Shown in pieces: positions 16,013 through 20,845 of a DNA stretch of 20,845 nt. The position numbers were made by a program, and so were the translations under genes. Origin of the DNA: an uncultured Bacteroidales bacterium (lineage in GTDB: Bacteria; Bacteroidota; Bacteroidia; Bacteroidales; Bacteroidaceae); NCBI GenBank assembly GCA_902768605.1, contig CACXLY010000042.1, forward strand, positions 1-20,845, in the 5' to 3' direction. The notes under the pieces are model-generated. The model did no database searches. It worked only from the letters and a program-made list of their open reading frames with translations, and was not told the DNA's origin. How positions within the stretch are numbered: the stretch's first letter is position 1; every line of letters starts with the position of its first letter.

Positions 16013-16100
16013 GCTTGCCCGGGGTCTTCCGAACGGAGAGGACCTCGGGTGCAGCCCGGGGGCACTGACGACATTATATATATAAATAATGTATAGCGAG
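16013..16100 (+). other. Structured 3' region with two inverted repeats
   Basis: Downstream of the GLUG gene, CCCGGG-containing arms (about 16017-16061) enclose a nested hairpin GGTC-T-TCCG-AA-CGGA-GAG-GACC. An AT hairpin follows (ACATTAT 16071-16077 with ATAATGT 16086-16092). Neither has a U-run, so they may protect the 3' end rather than terminate transcription. Confidence 0.45.
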
Positions 16101-16102
16101 CG

Positions 16103-16145
16103 AGGGGGCTCGGTCCGTGAGGGCTGAGCCCCCTTGCTTTGTCTT
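16103..16145 (+). terminator. Probable terminator of the GLUG-repeat gene
   Basis: A stem AGGGGGCTC (16103-16111) with GAGCCCCCT (16126-16134) is followed by TGCTTTGTCTT, which is T-rich but interrupted. It is positioned about 100 bp past the stop and before the next promoter. Confidence 0.65.
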
Positions 16146-16212
16146 GTGACACATTTTTCGCCCTCAGCACGTCATTTTTGACGCTTTATTATCAATTCTG
16201 AATTCTTTTTCG

Positions 16213-16220
16213 TATCTTTG
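16213..16220 (+). promoter_or_regulatory. Bacteroidota -7 box (TATCTTTG) of the GH2 gene
   Basis: TATCTTTG lies 33 bp before the ATG at 16254. No clear -33 TTTG is found at the usual 19-21 bp spacing. Confidence 0.7.
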
Positions 16221-16253
16221 CACCATCAATCACATTAAAAAGTAGAATAGAAG

Positions 16254-18113
16254 ATGAAAAGATTGTTCCTCTCGCTCCTCGCGCTATGTTTTGCATGCGG
16301 AGGATGGGCACTGCCCCGGGCTGAGTACCCTCGCCCTCAATTTGAACGCCAAGACTGGCTTAACCTGAATGGTGACTGGACCTATGCCTTCGACTTCGTA
16401 GGGTCCGGCATGGAGAAGCGCTTCTTTGAAAGCAAGGGCTTCCAGGGCAAGATTACTGTGCCCTTCTGCCCCGAGAGCAAGCTCAGCGGCGTGGCTTACA
16501 CCGACTTTATCAATAACATATGGTACCAGCGGAGCATTCGCATGCCGCAGGAGTGGTCGGGTCGCAACGTGATGCTCAACTTCGGCGCAGTCTATTACAA
16601 CAGCGAGGTGTTCATCGACGGACGCCTTGCGGGCAGGCACTTCGGCGGCAGCACATCCTTTGCCATCGACGTGACGAGGTTCCTGGCCGACGGAGGGGAG
16701 CACTCGCTCGTCGTACACGCCTACAGCGACACGCGCACCACGAAGCAGCCCGCCGGCAAACAGAACGTGCGCCTCAACCAGTTTGAATGCATGTACACGC
16801 GCTGCACGGGCATCTGGCAGACTGTATGGATGGAGCCGGTGGATGAGAACGCACTCCTCCGCGCCCAGGTCATCACGGACATCGACCAGAGTCAGGTCAT
16901 CCTGCACCCCACGTTCTATCGCGAGTCGGGCGGCACGCTGACGGTCACCCTCAAGGATGGCAGCAAGGTGGTCGCCACGAAGACGGTCCGCGCGCAGAAC
17001 AACTCTACCATCGTGCTCCCCGTTAAGGGGCAAAAGCTCTGGAGCCCCGAAAGCCCCTTCCTCTACGACCTCACGTACGAGACGAAGGATGCAGCCGGAA
17101 AGGTCGTGGACCGCGTACAGAGCTACGTCGGCATGCGCAAGATCCACGTCGAGGGAAACAAGACGTACCTCAACAACGAACCATTCTACCAGCGTCTCGT
17201 GCTCGACCAGGGCTACTACCCCGACGGCATATGGACGGCTCCCACGGATGACGCCCTGCGCCGCGACATCGAGCTCTCCATGGCGGCTGGCTTCAACGGC
17301 GCACGCCTCCACCAGAAGGTCTTCGAGGAGCGATTCCATTACTGGGCCGACAAGTTGGGTTACATCACCTGGGGCGAAGCGCCGTCGTGGGGCATGAATG
17401 CCAACGACCCCGAGGTGGCACGCAATTTCCTGAGCGAATGGACCGAGGAGATCGTGCGCGACCGTAACCATCCGAGCATCGTCACATGGACACCCATGAA
17501 CGAAGAGTGGTGGCCGGACCGCGTCCAGTTCCCGCGTTTCGTGAGCGACGTCTATGATTTGAGCAAGGCGCTCGACCCGACGCGACCCGTCTGCGACGTC
17601 AGCGGAGGCGTCCACATCAAGACTGACATCTGGACGACCCACAACTACGAACAGGACCCGAAACGTCTCAAAGAGACCATCTTCAACGGAGAAAGGTGGT
17701 TCCAGACGCCGAACGAGACGCGCGACGTGCCGCGTACCAACACCGGCTTCAACCGCCCGACGGACGTCAACATTTACGACTTCCCGCGCTACGAGAAGGC
17801 CGACAAGCCCTATCTCCTCGACGAGTTCGGCGGCATCAAATGGGTGAAGGGACAGGACCAACAGACAGGCAACTCCAACGCCTCCTGGGGGTATGGCGAA
17901 CCGCCACATTCGCTCGAGGAGTTCTATACGCGTCTGGAGGGCCAGGTCGATGCCCTGATGGAGATAGCCGATAATGTTTGGGGCTACACCTACACGCAGT
18001 TGACCGACGTCGAGCAGGAGCAGAATGGCATCTACTTCTACGACCGCACGTCCAAGTTCGACATGGCGCGCATCAAGGCCATATTCTCGAAAAGACCAGC
18101 TTCGAGCAAATAA
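16254..18113 (+). CDS. Secreted glycoside hydrolase family 2 enzyme (beta-galactosidase/glucuronidase-like)
   Basis: 619 residues. The signal peptide ends near GGWA (residue 19). The order is the GH2 one: a sugar-binding jelly-roll domain (about 25-195: LNLNGDWTYAFD, NIWYQRSI, CTGIWQTVWME), an Ig-like domain (about 200-295) and a TIM barrel (about 300-615). The acid/base should be Glu417 in TPMNEEWW and the nucleophile Glu524 in LLDEFGG. The segment normally carrying the His-rich GH2 motif reads FYQRLVLDQGYYPDG, marking a divergent subgroup. There are no extra C-terminal domains. It hydrolyses a beta-linked sugar (galactose, glucuronate, mannose or similar), probably in the periplasm. It is monocistronic, with its own promoter and terminator. 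Confidence 0.88.
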   Translation: MKRLFLSLLALCFACGGWALPRAEYPRPQFERQDWLNLNGDWTYAFDFVGSGMEKRFFESKGFQGKITVPFCPESKLSGVAYTDFINNIWYQRSIRMPQEWSGRNVMLNFGAVYYNSEVFIDGRLAGRHFGGSTSFAIDVTRFLADGGEHSLVVHAYSDTRTTKQPAGKQNVRLNQFECMYTRCTGIWQTVWMEPVDENALLRAQVITDIDQSQVILHPTFYRESGGTLTVTLKDGSKVVATKTVRAQNNSTIVLPVKGQKLWSPESPFLYDLTYETKDAAGKVVDRVQSYVGMRKIHVEGNKTYLNNEPFYQRLVLDQGYYPDGIWTAPTDDALRRDIELSMAAGFNGARLHQKVFEERFHYWADKLGYITWGEAPSWGMNANDPEVARNFLSEWTEEIVRDRNHPSIVTWTPMNEEWWPDRVQFPRFVSDVYDLSKALDPTRPVCDVSGGVHIKTDIWTTHNYEQDPKRLKETIFNGERWFQTPNETRDVPRTNTGFNRPTDVNIYDFPRYEKADKPYLLDEFGGIKWVKGQDQQTGNSNASWGYGEPPHSLEEFYTRLEGQVDALMEIADNVWGYTYTQLTDVEQEQNGIYFYDRTSKFDMARIKAIFSKRPASSK

Positions 18114-18118
18114 AACGA

Positions 18119-18155
18119 CAAAAGGCTCACGGGCAACCGTGGGCCTTTTGCTTTC
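18119..18155 (+). terminator. Rho-independent terminator of the GH2 gene
   Basis: A 14-bp stem (CAAAAGGCTCACGG, 18119-18132, with 18137-18150) contains one G-U pair and is closed by a GCAA (GNRA) tetraloop. It is followed by CTTTCTCTCT. The stop codon is only 5 bp upstream of the stem. Confidence 0.88.
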
Positions 18156-18184
18156 TCTCTACCCCTTTCTTCACGTCACCTTGC

Positions 18185-18382
18185 CCAACGCTACACGTAG
18201 GAGAGCTTGAAAGTACATGAATATGCAATTGCAAGTTCATGTACTTTCAATTGCAACTACATGAACTTGCAAACCCTGCGACACGTTGGGATGACGTTTG
18301 CGACCTAAAGGGATGGCGTTTGCGACACGTCGGGCTGGCGTTCGCGACCTGAAGGGCAGGCGTTCGCGATACGATGAAATGG
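18185..18382. repeat. 22-bp-period intergenic array 3
   Basis: Nine blocks occur between the convergent GH2 and pyrH genes. The first (18185-18206) begins CCAACGCTACACGTAGGA, the unit shared with arrays 1 and 2. Blocks at 18207, 18229 and 18251 run TTG...CAA and share ACATGAA/TTCATGT. After a 2-bp shift, blocks at 18275, 18297, 18319 and 18341 alternate between a CACGTYGGG form and a CCTRAAGGG form. The last block (from 18363) is degenerate and ends next to the pyrH stop. TTGAAAGTACATGAA (18207-18221) pairs perfectly with 18236-18250, and 18229-18243 pairs perfectly with 18258-18272, so two 15-bp hairpins compete for the same central block. Confidence 0.8.
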
Positions 18383-18383
18383 C

Positions 18384-19091
18384 TCAATTGTGCACGAGGG
18401 TGCCGATTTCCTCGCCGTCGAGGACGCGCCTGAGATTGCCCACGATGTCCATGTTGAAGACGTAGATGGGCAGGTTGTTCTGCATGCACATGGCGGTGGC
18501 TGTGATGTCCATCACCTTCAGTCCGCGTGCGATGACCTCCTCGTACGTGATGTCGTGGAACTTCGTGGCCGTCGGGTCCTTCTCCGGGTCGGCAGTGTAG
18601 ATGCCGTCCACACGTGTTCCCTTCAGCATCACGTCTGCTTCGATCTCTATGCCTCGCAACGAGGAACCGGTGTCGGTAGTGAAATAAGGGCTGCCCGTCC
18701 CCGCGCTGAAGATGACCACCTCGCCCTTCGACATCGCCTCAATTGCTTTCCATTTGCCGTAGAACTCGCCGATGGGTTCCATCCGGATTGCTGTCATCAC
18801 GCGGTTTTTCTGCCCTGCCGCATCGAGGGCGCTGCTGAGGGCCAGCGAGTTGATTACTGTGGCGCACATGCCCATCTGGTCACCCTTGACGCGGTCGAAG
18901 CCCTTGCCGGCTCCCGTCAGACCGCGGAAGATGTTGCCTCCACCGATGACGATGCCGATTTGCACGCCCATGTCGGCGGCTTCCTTAATCTGTGCGGCGT
19001 ACTCGCTCAGGCGTTTCACGTCGATGCCGTAGCCTTGTTCGCCCATCAGGCTTTCGCCCGAGAGCTTGAGTAGAATGCGTTTGAATCTCAT
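18384..19091 (-). CDS. pyrH: Uridylate (UMP) kinase
   Basis: 235-residue hexameric-type bacterial UMP kinase of the amino acid kinase superfamily. It phosphorylates UMP to UDP with ATP in pyrimidine nucleotide synthesis and acts in the cytoplasm. Diagnostic segments are RILLKLSGESLMG (5-17), the Gly-rich loop IGGGNIFRG (about 49-57), GTGSPYFTTDT and VDGIYTADPEKD for nucleotide binding, and a conserved C-terminal strand pair. Length and start (ATG at 19091) match the family. It lies downstream of birA on the same strand with a 60-bp gap and no promoter between, so the two are probably co-transcribed. Its stop lies next to array 3, and no classical terminator is seen on its strand. Confidence 0.96.
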   Translation of the reverse strand: MRFKRILLKLSGESLMGEQGYGIDVKRLSEYAAQIKEAADMGVQIGIVIGGGNIFRGLTGAGKGFDRVKGDQMGMCATVINSLALSSALDAAGQKNRVMTAIRMEPIGEFYGKWKAIEAMSKGEVVIFSAGTGSPYFTTDTGSSLRGIEIEADVMLKGTRVDGIYTADPEKDPTATKFHDITYEEVIARGLKVMDITATAMCMQNNLPIYVFNMDIVGNLRRVLDGEEIGTLVHN

Positions 19092-19124
19092 GTTTGTTAT
19101 GTTGTTTATGGTTTTCTGTCTATA

Positions 19125-19157
19125 CTATAGTTCCTATAGTTCCTATAGTCACTATAT
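19125..19157. repeat. 9-bp tandem CTATAGTTC repeat between birA and pyrH
   Basis: CTATAGTTC is repeated at 19125-19133 and 19134-19142, with a variant CTATAGTCA at 19143-19151 and a partial CTATAT that contains the birA stop codon (TAG on the minus strand, 19152-19154). Each unit has a palindromic CTATAG core. The function is unknown. Confidence 0.6.
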
Positions 19158-19922
19158 CTTGAACCTGACCTGCTTGAATTCGTAGCTGCGGAGGCGGCCC
19201 TCTTTGTCCTGCAGGACGAGGTGGCCCGACGGCTCGACATCGACGATTTTTGCGCAAAAAACGCCCATTTCATCGAAAAATTCATGCTCTTCACCCATTC
19301 GATAGAGACCCTCCTTATAGTGTTCGTGCAGAGCATCAAGCACGTCATCCTTGCCCTCGTCGAGCGACTTCATGTAGTGCATGACACGTTCCATGAACTG
19401 CTCCAGCACAAGGCGTCGCTCCACGTCGCGCCCCACGATGTCCGCAAGGGAACGTGGATTGGGGGCATCACTCAGAAAGAGTCGCTGGTTGACATTGATG
19501 CCGATGCCGATCGTAGAGCATCTGATCTTCGCTCCCTGCAAGTCGTTCTCGATAAGTATGCCAGCCACCTTGCTGTCCGCATAGTAAATATCGTTGGGCC
19601 ACTTGATGCAGAAACCCGGCGCAAACGCATTGAGGGCGTCCCGAACGGCAAGGGCAGCCACCTCCGAAACCGCGAACATCCGTCGGACAGGCAGGTTGCC
19701 CGGCATCAGGCGAAGGCTGAAAAGGAGATTCTTGGCTCGCTCCGATTCCCATCGGTTCGTGTCGGCACCCCTTCCAGCGCTCTGGAACTCGGCCGTCACA
19801 AGCGTCAGGCGTTGGTCATCCTGCATGTCGAGCCGACGCAGGTAGCTGTTTGTAGAGTCCACCTCATTGAGCCGTATCATACGAAAAGTCGGCGAATCTT
19901 CCAGGCTGAAATGCGTCTCCAT
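19152..19922 (-). CDS. birA: Biotin--[acetyl-CoA-carboxylase] ligase
   Basis: 256-residue biotin-protein ligase. It makes biotinyl-AMP and transfers biotin to the lysine of carboxylase or decarboxylase subunits. The motifs are SAGRGADTNRW (48-58, the adenylate-binding loop), KWPNDIYYADSKVAGILIE (107-125, with the conserved Lys118) and IGIGINVNQ (138-146). A short C-terminal domain ends at FKQVRFKI. There is no N-terminal winged helix, so this is a catalytic-only (type I) enzyme, not a DNA-binding repressor. The start at 19922 (METHFSLEDS) is chosen because the -7 box at 19949-19956 lies inside any longer reading frame. It is the first gene of a probable birA-pyrH unit. Confidence 0.93.
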   Translation of the reverse strand: METHFSLEDSPTFRMIRLNEVDSTNSYLRRLDMQDDQRLTLVTAEFQSAGRGADTNRWESERAKNLLFSLRLMPGNLPVRRMFAVSEVAALAVRDALNAFAPGFCIKWPNDIYYADSKVAGILIENDLQGAKIRCSTIGIGINVNQRLFLSDAPNPRSLADIVGRDVERRLVLEQFMERVMHYMKSLDEGKDDVLDALHEHYKEGLYRMGEEHEFFDEMGVFCAKIVDVEPSGHLVLQDKEGRLRSYEFKQVRFKI

Positions 19923-19948
19923 TGCTCTTTTGTCACGAAAGGATAGTG

Positions 19949-19956
19949 CAAAGATA
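19949..19956 (-). promoter_or_regulatory. Bacteroidota -7 box (TATCTTTG) of birA-pyrH
   Basis: On the minus strand TATCTTTGCA lies 26 bp before the birA ATG. A TTTTG at 19973-19977 (minus strand) could be a -33 box, at a short 16-bp spacing. The divergent GH105 promoter is about 100 bp away. Confidence 0.7.
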
Positions 19957-20052
19957 GTAAACTTTTCCCTTTCAAAAGCAAAGGCAAAGAGGAAAAGAGC
20001 AAAATAGGGCAAGTTTTTTAGCCTTGTGCTTCATAATGTGCAAACTTTTATC

Positions 20053-20060
20053 TATCTTTG
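20053..20060 (+). promoter_or_regulatory. Bacteroidota -7 box (TATCTTTG) of the GH105 gene
   Basis: TATCTTTG lies 35 bp upstream of the ATG at 20096. The nearest upstream TTG is at an unusual spacing (26 bp), so the -33 element is uncertain. Confidence 0.7.
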
Positions 20061-20095
20061 CATGGAATTGGAAGAAAACTCATTCAATATTTGAC

Positions 20096-20845
20096 ATGAA
20101 ACGACAACTTTTAACGATTTTGGCCCTGCTGCTCGCCTTGACGGCAAATGCAGCAAAGAAAGATGCCCTGAAAGACTTCCCTCAGGGCAGCACGCCGCAG
20201 GAAGTGGGACGTCGCCTCGCCTATCATTTCATCGATGGTAAGCATGCGACTTGGGGCGACACAAAGAATTTGGGATACCACGAGGTGTGCACCTGGAACG
20301 GCGCCATCATGTGGGGGCGCGCTATGGGCGACGACGTGATTGTCCGCAAAATGAAGGAGCGCTTCGACGACCTCTTGGCGAATCACAAGGAGAATATCCC
20401 TGCAAAGAATCACGTGGACCTCAACATGTTCGGCTCCCTGCCGCTGAGTCTCTACAAGTCCTTCCCTACGGAAGAAAGCTACAAGCAGATGGGGCTCTCG
20501 TATGCCGACTCGCAATGGGAACTGCCTGCCAATGCGAAGGAAAGCGAGAAGCGCCTCGCACGTCAAGGCTACACATGGCAGACGCGAATGTGGATCGACG
20601 ATATGTACATGATAACGATTGTGCAGGCCTGGGCCTACCGCACAACCGGCGACCGCAAATACATCGACCGAGCCGCTCACGAGATGGTCAAATACCTCGA
20701 CGAACTGCAGCGTCCCAACGGCCTCTTCTATCATGCGCCCGACGTACCCTATTACTGGGGTCGAGGCGACGGCTGGATGGCAGTCGGGCTCACAGAAGTA
20801 TTGAAAGCCCTGCCCAAGGACAGCCCCTACTACAAGCGCATCATG
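20096..20845 (+). CDS. GH105 unsaturated rhamnogalacturonyl hydrolase (5' part, runs off the window)
   Basis: 250 codons are present with no stop before the window edge, so the gene continues. A signal peptide (MKRQLLTILALLLALTANA) points to export. The mature protein fits the (alpha/alpha)6-barrel GH88/GH105 families: TWNGAIMWGRAMGD (66-79), WQTRMWIDDMYMITI (161-175) with the Asp pair 168/169 at the position expected for the catalytic acid, and the hallmark HAPDVPYYWGRGDGWMAVGL (213-232). Such enzymes remove the unsaturated uronic acid left by polysaccharide lyases from pectin (rhamnogalacturonan) or related oligosaccharides. The typical length is about 370-400 residues, so roughly a third is missing. 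It is divergent from birA. Confidence 0.88.
   Translation, partial: MKRQLLTILALLLALTANAAKKDALKDFPQGSTPQEVGRRLAYHFIDGKHATWGDTKNLGYHEVCTWNGAIMWGRAMGDDVIVRKMKERFDDLLANHKENIPAKNHVDLNMFGSLPLSLYKSFPTEESYKQMGLSYADSQWELPANAKESEKRLARQGYTWQTRMWIDDMYMITIVQAWAYRTTGDRKYIDRAAHEMVKYLDELQRPNGLFYHAPDVPYYWGRGDGWMAVGLTEVLKALPKDSPYYKRIM

Noticed and set aside
16284..17909. 541-codon antisense open frame opposite the GH2 gene
   Set aside because: It is a shadow frame of the same kind. The GH2 catalytic and fold motifs are on the plus strand.
18207..18382. CRISPR array interpretation of the 22-bp blocks
   Set aside because: There is no constant repeat alternating with unique spacers, units are contiguous and only 22 bp long, and no cas genes are present.
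20062..20094. Ten-codon upstream ORF ahead of the GH105 gene
   Set aside because: Its ATG lies 1 nt after the -7 box and is probably upstream of the transcription start, so it should not be in the mRNA.

Overview
The window looks like a chromosome segment of a Bacteroidales bacterium, most like Prevotella. The main sign is the Bacteroidota -7 promoter box TAnnTTTG, which sits ahead of six transcription units (TATCTTTG, TAACTTTG, TAATTTTG). Other signs are mostly weak or absent Shine-Dalgarno sequences, FAS1 lipoproteins, GLUG-repeat secreted proteins with a C-terminal sorting-like tail, GH2 and GH105 glycosidases, and long intergenic regions full of palindromes. No rRNA, tRNA, IS transposase, CRISPR array or phage gene is visible.

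Layout. 1-210: palindromic interspersed repeats. 211-2388 (-): a FAS1 (fasciclin) lipoprotein. 2389-3152: a gene-free region with a 22-bp-period array, a GC-rich palindromic mosaic and a promoter-bearing segment. 3153-6853 (+): a compact run of three glycosyltransferases (HlpA-like GT-A, GT4, WcaE-like GT2) followed by rnhB. 6918-10327 (+): an endonuclease/exonuclease/phosphatase (EEP) domain fused to GLUG repeats, then a small secreted EEP paralogue whose active site is almost entirely substituted. 10328-11124: a terminator, a second 22-bp-period array and an unusual promoter. 11125-15999 (+): a 1624-residue secreted protein with three GLUG modules. 16254-18113 (+): a GH2 glycosidase, followed by a terminator and a third 22-bp-period array. 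18384-19922 (-): pyrH and a biotin-protein ligase. 20096 to the window end (+): the 5' part of a GH105 unsaturated glycuronyl hydrolase, open at the edge.

How the genes relate. The glycosyltransferases probably build part of a surface polysaccharide or glycan. The FAS1, GLUG and EEP-GLUG proteins are predicted cell-surface or secreted proteins. GH2 and GH105 suggest use of plant (pectin-type) or host glycans, but there is no SusC/SusD pair in the window. pyrH, birA and rnhB are housekeeping genes interspersed among accessory ones.

The most notable unexplained structure is the set of three intergenic arrays (about 2540-2649, 10634-10743 and 18185-18382). All keep an exact 22-bp register and share one unit resembling CCRRCGCTACAMGTRGGA, while the other units differ from array to array and carry dyad symmetry. 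Also notable are the inactivated EEP paralogue, a palindromic repeat inserted in frame in a glycosyltransferase, and a near-leaderless promoter ahead of the glycosyltransferase operon.
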